This document shows positions 37,063-45,706 of a stretch of DNA of 64,000 nucleotides, in pieces. The first letter of the stretch is position 1. Each line of letters begins with the position of its first letter. Below the pieces are notes generated by a model, which saw nothing but the letters and a program-made list of their open reading frames with translations, ran no database searches and had not been told where the DNA came from. Location: contig NZ_LJJF01000001.1 of NCBI RefSeq assembly GCF_001625365.1, positions 6,684,501-6,748,500 on the forward strand, in the 5' to 3' direction. This DNA comes from Streptomyces sp. MJM8645 (GTDB taxonomy: Bacteria > Actinomycetota > Actinomycetes > Streptomycetales > Streptomycetaceae). The position numbers were made by a program, and so were the translations under genes.

Positions 37063-37257
37063 TCAGCGGTCCGCTGGGCGGTGCTCGATGTTGCAGTCGG
37101 GGCCGGGGTAGACCAGGCCTTCGTGGCCGTCCTCGAAACGGACCATGTACGGCGGTTCGCCGTCGGTGCCGCGCACCTCGACGATCTCGCCCTTCTGGTC
37201 CGTCATGCCCACCGACCTGCTGTGGATGTGGAGCTGGTCACCTACCGCTGCGTGCAT
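37063..37257 (-). CDS. DUF1918 family small protein
   Basis: A 64-residue protein matching DUF1918: GDQLHIHSRSVG, GEIVEVRGTDGEPPYMVRFEDGHEGLVYPGPDC. This is an SH3-like beta-barrel of unknown role, common in actinobacteria. The ATG at 37257 has GAGGAGCAGACC upstream; the longer open frame has no similarity before this Met. Confidence 0.9.
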   Translation of the reverse strand: MHAAVGDQLHIHSRSVGMTDQKGEIVEVRGTDGEPPYMVRFEDGHEGLVYPGPDCNIEHRPADR

Positions 37258-37397
37258 GGTCTGCTCCTCGGGTCGTGGCGGCCGCCTCCGCGGCCGTTCC
37301 GCCTTCCACTGTGCTGCGGCGGCGGCGGGCTCGCAACGGCGCGGGCGGGCGGGACGCGGGAGCGGGGCGGGACCCGAGGGGCGTGCGGGGACCGGTC

Positions 37398-38075
37398 TCA
37401 GCCGGCGGGCGGCTGCTCCGCGAGGTAGCCGCGGACCAGCCGCTTGCACTCGGCGATCAGTGCCGGATCGCCCTGCGGATCGCCGCGGAAGGCCAGCTTG
37501 AGCACCGCGTCGGCGGCCTCCAGGGCGACCCGCAGGGCGAGGGTGAGCGCCGCCGGGTCGCCGGTGGCGAACACCTCGCCGCCGAGCGCCTGGAGGCGCA
37601 GCGCGACGGCGGTGTTGTTGTCCACGCTCGGGTCGAGCAGGTGCCGGTCGTCCCGCAGCCCGGCGGGGGCGGTCGCGTCGGCGAGGCCGAAGTCGAGCTG
37701 GCCGAAGCCGGGCACCGCGCGCTTCATCGCGACGAACTCCTCCACCGCGAGGTCGGTGAACCCGGCCGGGCCGAGGGGCGCGGCGGTCGCCAGCCGGTGG
37801 TCGAGCCGCTGGAGGTAGCGGTCGAGGTTGCGGCCGGCGAGGGCGGCCAGCAGGTCCTCCTTGCCGGCGAAGAACTGGTACAGGGTGCCGATCGGTACCT
37901 GGGCGCGCTGGGCGACCTCCTTGGTGGTGAGCGCGGTGGCGCCGACCTCGTCGAGCAGCCCGGCGCAGGCGTCGAGGATCCGGCCGTACCGCTCCTGGCT
38001 GCGCTGCTGGACCGGACGGCGCCTGGTCACGGGGCCCCGCCCGGCGCTCTCGTGACTCCTGGTGTCGCCGCTCAT
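37398..38075 (-). CDS. TetR/AcrR family transcriptional regulator
   Basis: A 225-residue regulator: disordered basic N-tail with RRRPVQQRSQERYGRIL, HTH ALTTKEVAQRAQVPIGTLYQFFAGKEDLLAALA at about residues 50-85, then a helical ligand domain. Its upstream region is the 369-bp space before the second half-cluster, so it could control the NRPS side, itself, or both. Alternative starts at 38093 or further are open but lack a ribosome site. The ligand is unknown. Confidence 0.85.
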   Translation of the reverse strand: MSGDTRSHESAGRGPVTRRRPVQQRSQERYGRILDACAGLLDEVGATALTTKEVAQRAQVPIGTLYQFFAGKEDLLAALAGRNLDRYLQRLDHRLATAAPLGPAGFTDLAVEEFVAMKRAVPGFGQLDFGLADATAPAGLRDDRHLLDPSVDNNTAVALRLQALGGEVFATGDPAALTLALRVALEAADAVLKLAFRGDPQGDPALIAECKRLVRGYLAEQPPAG

Positions 38076-38444
38076 GACGTCACTGTGCCGCATCCGCTGT
38101 GCCAGCGGCGAATCACCGGGGCGCAATGGGTCCGGAGTTTCGGGTGGGGAACGGGTCGATTGGTGGCTGGAGCTGAACGTCACGGTGGCGGGAAGGTGTC
38201 CAGGAGTCGGCGGTGGTCTTGTGGTGGACACGATCAACGGTTCATACTCCTCAGCGGACTACCTTGCGTGATCAACTCGTGCCCTTTCGTGGTGAACGTG
38301 TGTCAGCTGTGGCGACGATGGACGAACCCGGCGCCACCCGAGGTCTGGATGATCCCGTGCGTTTCATAGAACCCGAACCTGTTCAGGTCCGATCCGCCGT
38401 GCCCGACTGTGCGACCCGTCATCCGGAAGGAGGGGGCCGGTTCG
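38076..38444. other. Non-coding control region before the NRPS half-cluster
   Basis: These 369 bp hold no convincing gene and are A/T-richer than their surroundings. Seen are a promoter-like TTGTGG-N18-CATACT (38219-38248, plus strand), a GATCAAC direct repeat (38231-38237 and near 38270), and the dyad ACCTG-TT-CAGGT (38377-38388). They probably control the TetR gene and the operon starting at 38445. Confidence 0.4.
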
Positions 38445-39242
38445 GTGACGCAGACTTCCGGAGGGCGTGAAGCCCTAGACACCGAGCAACACCGCCAGTT
38501 CCTGGAGTCCGGATACCTGGTCCTGCCCGGCCTGGTGCCGGAGCCGCTCGGGGCCAGGCTCGCCCCCGAGGTGGACCGCTGGGTGGACGAGGGCCTACGG
38601 GCCCGCTCGATCGCCGCCTGCACCGACCCCGCCCGGCACGGCCCGCCCCCGGTGCTGGAGCTGGAACTGCCGGCCCACGGCGAACTCCTCACCCACCCAC
38701 CGCTGTTGCGGACGCTGTCCGGTCTGATGGGGCCGTCCTTCGTCTTCCACCACCTGCACAGCGACCGCCAGGCCCCGGGGATCCCCGGCAAGGCCTGGCA
38801 CCACGACTGCGAGCCCAACGACCGCGCCGACCCGTCGCTGCTGATGGTCCACGCGCTGCACTACCTCGGCGGCCTGGACGAGAAGGTCGGCAGCCTGGCC
38901 GTCCTGCCCGGCTCGCACCGGCGTACCGTCGGGAAGACCGCGTACGCCCACCACGGCACCGCCGAACTGCCCGGCGAGGTGGTCATCGACCGGCTGCCGC
39001 CCGGCTCCACGGTGCTGCTCAACTCGGCGCTGTTCCACACCCGCAGACCGGCGCCGGACGGCCCGGGCAGGCCCCGGTACTTCATCGACGCGTCCTACTG
39101 CCAGGTGGGGGCGCGCTGGCGCCCGGTGAAGCCGCACTGGCGGCTGATGCTCACCCGGGCCCGTGAACTCGGCCTGGCGGAGGGCCGGTGGCCGGAGCTG
39201 TTCGCGGAACGGCACTTCACCGAGTACGTCGGAACCGCCTGA
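38445..39242 (+). CDS. Second phytanoyl-CoA dioxygenase (PhyH) family Fe(II)/2OG oxygenase
   Basis: A 265-residue oxygenase: N-terminal LDTEQHRQFLESGYLVLPGLV as in PhyH, iron ligands H119 and D121 in WHHDCEPND, GSLAVLPGSHRR, GSTVLLNSALFHTRR with the distal His (H198), and PRYFIDASY with the likely 2-oxoglutarate Arg. The GTG at 38445 is chosen because AAGGAGGGGG lies at ideal spacing. It opens the right half-cluster. It is shorter than, and only distantly related to, the PhyH protein at 28718, so the two probably catalyse different steps. Confidence 0.9.
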   Translation: MTQTSGGREALDTEQHRQFLESGYLVLPGLVPEPLGARLAPEVDRWVDEGLRARSIAACTDPARHGPPPVLELELPAHGELLTHPPLLRTLSGLMGPSFVFHHLHSDRQAPGIPGKAWHHDCEPNDRADPSLLMVHALHYLGGLDEKVGSLAVLPGSHRRTVGKTAYAHHGTAELPGEVVIDRLPPGSTVLLNSALFHTRRPAPDGPGRPRYFIDASYCQVGARWRPVKPHWRLMLTRARELGLAEGRWPELFAERHFTEYVGTA

Positions 39243-39319
39243 CCGGAACTGTCCGGCGAGAACCGTCCGGCGAGAACCGTCTGATCGGAACAGCCTGATC
39301 GGAACTGTCTGAGGAGCAC
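39236..39319 (+). repeat. 14-bp tandem repeat, six units
   Basis: Six imperfect 14-bp units run head to tail from inside the last codons of the PhyH gene to the ribosome site of the next gene. All end in GAAC or a near variant (units at 39236, 39250, 39264, 39278, 39292, 39306), and the two middle units differ at one base. The period is not a multiple of three, so it is a DNA or RNA rather than protein repeat. Confidence 0.8.
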
Positions 39320-39322
39320 CGC

Positions 39323-39913
39323 GTGGAGATCGTCACCGCCGTCGCCTACGCCGAGGTCCACCACGCCTACCTGCGGGACCACCCGGTGGAGCGCACCCAC
39401 GAGGCGAACAGCAACCGGGACGGCGAGGAGAACGTCGAACGCGCCGGCCGGATCCCCGGCGGCTGGTGGCGCGTCCGGCTCTCGCGCTCGGACGTCCTCG
39501 GCGTCGTCCTGCCCTGGCACCTGAGCGAGGGCGGCGCGCGTGAACTCGTGCCCCGCTCCGGCCTGACGGTGGCCGAGGCGGCCGAGCGCATCCGCTCCGA
39601 CGAGGCCGCCTGGTCGGCCGCGAACCCGGTCTGCGCCGCCAAGCTCCGGTTGCTGCGGTGGGCCCCGTTCACCCCCGTCTACCTGAGCACCGGTGCGGTC
39701 GAGCACTCCGACTACACGGACCTGCTGGTTCGGGAGGGACTGATCCACATCGACGGCCTGCACCGCATGCTGGCCTGGGAGCTGGCCGGACGCCTGCCCG
39801 ACCGGCCCCGCCTGGACGCGTTCCTCGCGGGTGACCCCCGGCTCGCGGACCCGCACGCGACCGGGTCGGTCCGCGCCGGGCGGGCGGCCCGGACGGGAGG
39901 CGAGCCGGAGTGA
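39323..39913 (+). CDS. DUF6309-like protein with ParB/sulfiredoxin-like DGxHR motif
   Basis: A 196-residue protein resembling cluster-associated proteins I know as DUF6309: HPVERTHEANSNRDGEENVERA, VVLPWHLSEGGARELVPRSGLTVAEA, and LVREGLIHIDGLHRMLAWEL. The last motif, DGLHRMLAWE, is like the nucleotide-binding loop of ParB, sulfiredoxin and free-serine kinase folds (DGxHR followed by a small-residue helix). An ATP- or phosphate-dependent activity is therefore possible (inference). GTG at 39323 follows GAGGAGCACC. Its stop overlaps the NRPS start (GTGA). Confidence 0.75.
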   Translation: MEIVTAVAYAEVHHAYLRDHPVERTHEANSNRDGEENVERAGRIPGGWWRVRLSRSDVLGVVLPWHLSEGGARELVPRSGLTVAEAAERIRSDEAAWSAANPVCAAKLRLLRWAPFTPVYLSTGAVEHSDYTDLLVREGLIHIDGLHRMLAWELAGRLPDRPRLDAFLAGDPRLADPHATGSVRAGRAARTGGEPE

Positions 39914-42900
39914 CCTTCGCGACGCAGCACGTCCGGTCCACGCCGTCCACACCGTCCACGCCGTCCAACCAGGCCGCGTCGCCCACCCGGTCGCTCTCCG
40001 GGTTCCTGTTACGGCTCGCCCGGGAGCACCCGGACCGGACCGCCCTGACCGACGGCGACCGCACCCTCGACTACCGCACCCTCGACGCCGCGGCGGGCCG
40101 GATCGCGGCCCGGATGGCCGCGTCCGGCACCGGCCCGGGCGACCGGGTCGCCCTGCTCGGGCCCCGGGACGCCCGCATGCTGGTGCTGCTGCACGGCGTG
40201 CTGCGCTCGGGCGCGGCCGCGGTGATGGCCGACCCGGACTGGTCGGCGGCCGACCTCGCCCGGCGGCTGGCGGCCGTCCGGATCGGCCGGGTGCTCAGCA
40301 CCGAGGCGGCCTTCCCCGGGCCGGAGGGCCATCCGGCCGAGGTGGTGGACGTCGACCGGCTGGCCGGGCCCGAGGGCCTGCCCGACGCACCGGGCAGCGC
40401 GCTAGGTACGACCGGTGGCCTCGTGCCCGGCGGGGCCGGTGACCTCATGCTCTGCGGGGCCGAGGAGCTGATGCTCGGTGCGGCCGAGGACCCCGCGTAC
40501 CTGTCCTTCACCTCGGGGTCGAGCGGCGAGCCCAAGGCGGTGGCCGTCACCCACGCCAACGCGGTGCACTACGCGCGGGCGCTGGCCGACCGGCTGGGTT
40601 TCACCGCGGCCGACGCCCCGTGCGTCGCGCACGTCACCACGCTGGCCGCCGACCTCGGCCACACCGCCTGGCTGCTGGCCCTCGCGGTCGGCGGTTCGGT
40701 GCACGTGGTGCCGGACGGCGAGGTGCGCGACCCGGAGGCGTTCTGGGCGTCGCTGCGGCGCGCCGGGGTGTCCGTGCTGAAGACCACCCCCTCGCACCTG
40801 ACCGTCCTGCTGGAGGGCCGGCCCGGCGACGCCCCGCCCCTGCACACCGTGCTGCTCGGCGGTGAGGCGCTGCCGCGCCCGCTCGCGGCCGCCCTGCTCG
40901 ACACCGGCGTCACCGCCCGGCTCGTCAACCACTACGGCCCGACCGAGACGACCGTCGGCGCCACCTGCTTCCTCGCCGCCACCGCCCGCCAGCTGCCGGC
41001 CGAGGAGCCGACCGTCCCGATCGGCACCGGGATCGGCGAGGTGCGGCTCGCCCTGCTGGACGGCGACGGGCGGCCGGTGCCCGACGGCGCGGTGGGGGAG
41101 CTGCTGATCGGCGGCCGGGGCGTCAGCGCCGGCTACTTCGGCCGGCCCGCCGAGACGGCGCGCGGCTTCGTCCGCCACGACGGTGAACGCATGTACCGCA
41201 CCGGCGACTTGTGCCGCCGCCGGGCGGACGGGAGCCTGGTCTTCCTCGGCCGGGTGGACCGCCAGGTCAAGATCCGGGGCTACCGGGTCGACCTCGCCGA
41301 GATCGAGCGGGCGATGGACGACTTCCCGGGCGTCGCCCGGTCCGCGGTGCTGGTCCGGGAGACCGCCGTGGGGAACCAACTCCTGGCCGCCGTACGGTTG
41401 TCGGCCGACGGCGCCGGGCTGGCCGGGATCGGCTCCTACCTGCGCGACCGACTGCCCGGCTACTCCGTGCCGCAGCCGATCCTGACCCTGCCGGAGTTCC
41501 CGGTCGGGCCGAACGGCAAGCTCGACCGGGAGCGGCTGGCCGAGCTGGTCGCCGAACTGGTCGAGGCCCGGGCGGAGTCGGGGCCGCCGTCGGACGGGGA
41601 CGCGCTGGCCCGGTCGATCGCCGGGTTCTGGGCGGCCGCACTGGGCCTGCCCGGGGTCGGGCCGCACACCGACGTGCTGGACCTCGGCGGGGACTCCATC
41701 CTCGCCATGCGCACCGTCGCCTTCCTGCGCCGGTCGGGCCTGCGCGTCCACTACGACGACTTCTACCGGCACCCGACCGCGCACGGCCTGGCCGCGGCCG
41801 CGGCCGCCGCAGCCGTTCCGGTTCCGGCCGCCGCTCCGGCCGGGCGGGCCGGAAGCGGCGACCAGGGGAGTCAACTCGCGCCCGCCCAAAGGTGGTTGTA
41901 CCGCCAGAAGGCCGTCGACGACCTGCGGCACTGGAACCAGTCCGTCCTGCTGCGCTGCCGGACGGCCGTCGACCCGGCCGTGCTCTCGGCCGCTCTCGCG
42001 GCCGTCCTGGAACGCCACCCGGCGCTGCGGCGGCCCGTCTCGCCGGAGGGCTACGACGCACCCCGGCCGGTGGCCGACCTCGACCCGCTGTCCTTCTCCC
42101 GGATCCCGCGCGGGACGGCCCCGATCGCCGAGACCATCGCCGGGGTCTGCACCGAACTCCACCGCAGCCTCGACCCGTTGGCCGGCCGGCTGCTGCGCGC
42201 CCACCTGTTCACCGGCCCGCCCGGTACCGACGACCGGCTCGCCCTGATCGCGCACCACCTGGTGGTCGACGGGCTGTCCTGGCGCATCCTGCTGGACGAC
42301 CTCGCCCACGCCTACCGGGCGGTGCTCGACCAGAAGCCGGCCGACCTGCCGCCGACCCCGGACTTCTACCAGTGGGCCGCCGCCGCGCCGCCGCCCCCGG
42401 CGTCGGTGCCGCCTCCCGCAGCGTCCGTGCCGGCGTCCGCGCCGGAGTCCGTGGTCCGCGCGCAGCCGGCGGCCGTCGGCTGGACGCTCGACGAGGACGG
42501 CACCGCCCGGCTGGTCGGCCGCCACGGCGGCGGGACGGGCCTGGAGGCCTTCCTGCTGGCCGCCTTCGCCGACGCCGTCACCGGCTGGAGCGGCCACCCG
42601 CGGCTGCCCGTCGAGGTGGAGACCCACGGCCGGGACGCCGCCGGCGATCCGGGCGAATTCCTGGACACCGTCGGCTGGTTCACCGCCGTCAAACGGCTGG
42701 TGGTCGAGGCGTCGGCCGGACCCGAGGGCGCCGCGCAGCGCCTGCGCGAGGCCCCCGTCCAGGCGATGGACGCACCCGGCACCCGCCCCGCCGCCGGGTT
42801 CAACTTCCTCGGCACCTTCCGGCTGCCCGACGAGCCCGCACTGGACTGGACCGTCGCGGACGAGCAGGCCGGAGTGGCCCGCTGCACCGGCGGAGACCCG

Positions 42901-44271
42901 CTGTACGACCTGCGGCTCACCGCCCGCATCGTGGAGAACCGACTGGTCGCCGACCTGGTGTACGGGTGGCCCGGCCTGCCGCACCCCGCCGCCGAGCGGA
43001 TCGTCGCCGCGTTCGCCGGGACGGTGGCCACCGAGGCCGGTGCCGAGGCCGGTGTCGAGGCCGGTGTCGGTGCCGGTACCGCCGCCCGGCCCGTCCGGGC
43101 GCCGCTGTCGACCTCCGGCCAGCTGCTCCACCCCGGCACCCGGGCACCCGCCGTACCGGCGGCCCGTACCATGGTGCGCGAACCCGCCCGGGTGCTGCTC
43201 ACCGGCGCCACCGGCTACCTGGGGCGGCACCTGCTCGACGCCTTCGTCCAGCGGGGCGCCCACGTCACCTGCCTGGTCCGGGCCGAGCACGACGCCGGTG
43301 CCGTCCGGCGGTTGGGCGCGGGCGTCGGCGCGGGCGCGGGCGCCGACGACGGCCGGATCCAGGTCGTCGCCGGGGACATCGACCGGGAGGGGCTGGGCCT
43401 GTCCCCGGCCGGACTGGCGCGGGCCCGGGGCGCGCAGCTCGTCGTGCACGCCGCCGCGGACGTCCGGCTGGTGGCCTCGCCCGACGACCTGGAGCGGACC
43501 AACCACACCGCGGTTCGGCGGCTGCTCGACTGGATCGACGAGCACGCCCCGGCGGCCCGCGTCCACCACGTCTCCACGCTCGCCGTCGCGGGCGGCGTGG
43601 ACGGCCCGCCCCGCCGCTTCAGCGAGGCCGACCTGCGGATCGGCCAGCACTTCCGCACCCCGTACGAGCGGACCAAGTTCGCCGCCGAGCAGACCGTCCG
43701 CGCCTGGGCGGCCACCGGGCGGGCCGCCTACCTGTACCGCAGCGGCCACATCGCGGCGCACAGCCGGACCGGCGCCTTCCAGGCCAACATCGGCGACAAC
43801 CGGATCTACCAGCTGATCCGCGGCTACCTGCTGGCCGGCGCCGCCCCGCGCCGGCCGCGCACCACCTACGCGTTCTCCTACGTCGACACCGTGGCCGCCG
43901 GGATCGCCGCGATCGCGCTGGACCCGTACGCCGCGCCCGGCGCCTACCACGTCGAGAGCCCGCACGAGACGCCGCACGACGAACTCGTCCGCTGGCTCGC
44001 CGGCCACGGCCACCCCGTCCGGCTCACCGACGACGAGGCCTTCGCGGCGGCGATCGCCCGGGCCGAACGCGACCACCCGACGGCGGCGGGGTTGGCCGCC
44101 GCGTGGTCCCTCCAGGAGGAGCGCAACGTCCTCGTGGACCGCGCGTACACCACCTCCGTGCTGGACCGGCTGGGCGTCCGGTTCGCCGAGCCCACCCCGC
44201 AGTGGTGGTCGGCCGCGCTCACCCGGGCCGCCGAGGCCGGCTACCTGCCGCCCGTCGCGCCGCCGCACTGA
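39910..44271 (+). CDS. Single-module NRPS: adenylation, carrier, epimerisation, terminal reductase
   Basis: A 1453-residue enzyme. The A domain spans about 28-545, with YLSFTSGSSGEPKAV (A3), NHYGPTE (A5), YRTGD (A7) and PNGKLDR (A10). Specificity residues read by position D248 L249 T252 K291 L315 G317 H341 V349 G350 plus the A10 Lys, i.e. DLTKLGHVGK. This lies between the known Asn (DLTKLGEVGK) and Asp (DLTKVGHIGK) codes, with the Asp-type His, so L-Asp is predicted. The PCP has LGGDSILAMR (Ser596). Residues about 627-1050 form an E domain (HHLVVDGLSWRILLDDL, DTVGWFTAVK, FNFLGTF). The thioester reductase from about 1094 has LLTGATGYLGRHL and YERTK. There is no condensation domain. A D-aspartyl aldehyde or alcohol is the inferred product. 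GTG start; GTGA overlap with the previous gene. Confidence 0.93.
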   Translation: MTFATQHVRSTPSTPSTPSNQAASPTRSLSGFLLRLAREHPDRTALTDGDRTLDYRTLDAAAGRIAARMAASGTGPGDRVALLGPRDARMLVLLHGVLRSGAAAVMADPDWSAADLARRLAAVRIGRVLSTEAAFPGPEGHPAEVVDVDRLAGPEGLPDAPGSALGTTGGLVPGGAGDLMLCGAEELMLGAAEDPAYLSFTSGSSGEPKAVAVTHANAVHYARALADRLGFTAADAPCVAHVTTLAADLGHTAWLLALAVGGSVHVVPDGEVRDPEAFWASLRRAGVSVLKTTPSHLTVLLEGRPGDAPPLHTVLLGGEALPRPLAAALLDTGVTARLVNHYGPTETTVGATCFLAATARQLPAEEPTVPIGTGIGEVRLALLDGDGRPVPDGAVGELLIGGRGVSAGYFGRPAETARGFVRHDGERMYRTGDLCRRRADGSLVFLGRVDRQVKIRGYRVDLAEIERAMDDFPGVARSAVLVRETAVGNQLLAAVRLSADGAGLAGIGSYLRDRLPGYSVPQPILTLPEFPVGPNGKLDRERLAELVAELVEARAESGPPSDGDALARSIAGFWAAALGLPGVGPHTDVLDLGGDSILAMRTVAFLRRSGLRVHYDDFYRHPTAHGLAAAAAAAAVPVPAAAPAGRAGSGDQGSQLAPAQRWLYRQKAVDDLRHWNQSVLLRCRTAVDPAVLSAALAAVLERHPALRRPVSPEGYDAPRPVADLDPLSFSRIPRGTAPIAETIAGVCTELHRSLDPLAGRLLRAHLFTGPPGTDDRLALIAHHLVVDGLSWRILLDDLAHAYRAVLDQKPADLPPTPDFYQWAAAAPPPPASVPPPAASVPASAPESVVRAQPAAVGWTLDEDGTARLVGRHGGGTGLEAFLLAAFADAVTGWSGHPRLPVEVETHGRDAAGDPGEFLDTVGWFTAVKRLVVEASAGPEGAAQRLREAPVQAMDAPGTRPAAGFNFLGTFRLPDEPALDWTVADEQAGVARCTGGDPLYDLRLTARIVENRLVADLVYGWPGLPHPAAERIVAAFAGTVATEAGAEAGVEAGVGAGTAARPVRAPLSTSGQLLHPGTRAPAVPAARTMVREPARVLLTGATGYLGRHLLDAFVQRGAHVTCLVRAEHDAGAVRRLGAGVGAGAGADDGRIQVVAGDIDREGLGLSPAGLARARGAQLVVHAAADVRLVASPDDLERTNHTAVRRLLDWIDEHAPAARVHHVSTLAVAGGVDGPPRRFSEADLRIGQHFRTPYERTKFAAEQTVRAWAATGRAAYLYRSGHIAAHSRTGAFQANIGDNRIYQLIRGYLLAGAAPRRPRTTYAFSYVDTVAAGIAAIALDPYAAPGAYHVESPHETPHDELVRWLAGHGHPVRLTDDEAFAAAIARAERDHPTAAGLAAAWSLQEERNVLVDRAYTTSVLDRLGVRFAEPTPQWWSAALTRAAEAGYLPPVAPPH
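40009..40011 (+). other. TTA leucine codon (bldA-dependent translation control)
   Basis: Codon 34 of the NRPS is TTA (Leu in SGFLLRL). TTA is extremely rare in streptomycete genes and needs the bldA tRNA, which appears late in development, so translation of the cluster's core enzyme is probably growth-phase dependent. Confidence 0.85.
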
Positions 44272-44326
44272 CCCCCGTCCGTAGGACCGACCCCCGTCCG
44301 CCGTACCGATCCGTCCGCCGCGCCGG

Positions 44327-44368
44327 CGCCCCGTGAGCCGCGCCCCGTGAGCCGCGCCCCGTGAGCCG
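44327..44368 (+). repeat. 14-bp tandem repeat, three perfect units
   Basis: Three identical copies of CGCCCCGTGAGCCG (44327, 44341, 44355) lie between the NRPS and aminotransferase genes. A looser 19-bp repeat (ACCCCCGTCCG...) lies just upstream. The period equals that of the repeat at 39236-39319, but the sequence differs. Confidence 0.85.
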
Positions 44369-44413
44369 CGCCCCCACCGACCCGTACCCCCAGACCCATG
44401 GAAGGCGGACCTC

Positions 44414-45688
44414 GTGTCCCAGCTGTCCCCGGTGCTCAAGCAGGCCACCCCCGTCGTCGCCACCCGCGGCGAAGGGCTCCACCTCTTCGACGCCGACGGC
44501 CGCCGCTACCTCGACTTCACCTCCGGCGTGGGGGTGACCAGCACCGGCCACTGCCACCCGCGGGTGGTCGAGGCGGTGCGCGAGCAGGCCGGCCGGCTGA
44601 TCCACGGCCAGTACACCACCGTGCTGCACGACCCCTTGCTCACCCTCACCGAGCGGCTCGGCGAGGTGCTGCCGCCCGGCCTGGACTCGCTGTTCTACGC
44701 CACCGCCGGCAGCGAGGCGGTGGAGGCGGCGCTGCGGCTCGCCCGGCACGCCACCGGCCGGCAGAACGTGATCGTCTTCGAGGGCTCCTTCCACGGCCGC
44801 ACCATGGGCGCGGCCGCGCTCACCACGGCCGGCAGCCGCTTCCGCGCGGGCATCGGCCCGGTGATGCCCGGTGTCGCGGTGGCGCCGTTCCCCGACGCCT
44901 TCCGGCTCGGCCTGAGCCTCGGGCTGAGCGAGGCGCAGGCCGTGGAGCACGCCCTGCGCGGGCTCGACCAGGTGCTCGCGACCGTCAGCGCCCCCGCCGA
45001 GACCGCCGCCATGTTCGTCGAACCGGTGCTCGGCGAGGGCGGCTACGTGCCCGCGCCCGCCGGGTTCCTCGCCGGGCTGCGCGAGCGCGCGGACCGGCAC
45101 GGCATCCTGCTGGTCGTCGACGAGATCCAGACGGGCTTCGGCCGCACCGGCCGGTTCTGGGCCCACCTGCACCACGACGGCGTGGTGCCTGACGTCCTGA
45201 TCACCGCCAAGGGCCTGGCCAGCGGCTTCCCGCTGTCCGCGATCGCCGCGCCGACCGACCTGATGCGGCGGGCCTGGCCCGGCTCGCAGGGCGGCACCTA
45301 CGGCGGCAACCCGGTCGCCTGCGCCGCCGCGCTGGCCACGCTGGACGTCATCCGGGACGAGCAACTGGTCGACAACGCCGCCGAACAGGGGTCGCGGCTG
45401 CTGGACGGCCTGCGGGCGGTCGCCGCCGGAGCGCCGGGCGTCGCCGACGTCCGGGGCCTCGGGCTGATGATCGGCAACGAGTTCTGCCACCCGGACGGCT
45501 CCCCGGACCCGGACACCGCCAAGCGCGCCCAGCAGGCGGCGGCCGACCTCGGCCTGCTGCTGCTGATCTGCGGCGTCCACCTGAACGTGGTCAGGATGAT
45601 CCCGGCGCTGACCGTCACGGCCGGGCAGGTCGACGAGGCGCTGGCGCTCTGGTCCAAGGCGGTGGCGGCGGCCGCCGCCCAGCGGTAG
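44414..45688 (+). CDS. Class III (fold-type I) PLP aminotransferase
   Basis: A 424-residue omega- or acetylornithine/GABA-type aminotransferase: LDFTSGVGVTSTGHCHPRVVEA, YATAGSEAVEAALRLAR (phosphate site), FEGSFHGRTMGA, LLVVDEIQTGFGRTG, and the PLP lysine in LITAKGLASG (K266), then GGTYGGNPVACAA. It follows the reductase-ending NRPS, and transamination of an NRPS-released aldehyde to an amine is known from other pathways. If so, Asp would yield a 3,4-diaminobutyrate-type product (inference). The GTG at 44414 is taken as start; GGAAGGCGGACC precedes it. Confidence 0.92.
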   Translation: MSQLSPVLKQATPVVATRGEGLHLFDADGRRYLDFTSGVGVTSTGHCHPRVVEAVREQAGRLIHGQYTTVLHDPLLTLTERLGEVLPPGLDSLFYATAGSEAVEAALRLARHATGRQNVIVFEGSFHGRTMGAAALTTAGSRFRAGIGPVMPGVAVAPFPDAFRLGLSLGLSEAQAVEHALRGLDQVLATVSAPAETAAMFVEPVLGEGGYVPAPAGFLAGLRERADRHGILLVVDEIQTGFGRTGRFWAHLHHDGVVPDVLITAKGLASGFPLSAIAAPTDLMRRAWPGSQGGTYGGNPVACAAALATLDVIRDEQLVDNAAEQGSRLLDGLRAVAAGAPGVADVRGLGLMIGNEFCHPDGSPDPDTAKRAQQAAADLGLLLLICGVHLNVVRMIPALTVTAGQVDEALALWSKAVAAAAAQR

Positions 45689-45706
45689 AGAGGAGTGGTT
45701 CCGCAC

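Noticed and set aside
39910..44463. Very long open frames opposite and out of frame with the NRPS (over 1000 codons)
   Set aside because: High third-position G/C keeps antisense frames open; they have Arg/Gly/Pro/Ala-skewed composition and no family motifs.
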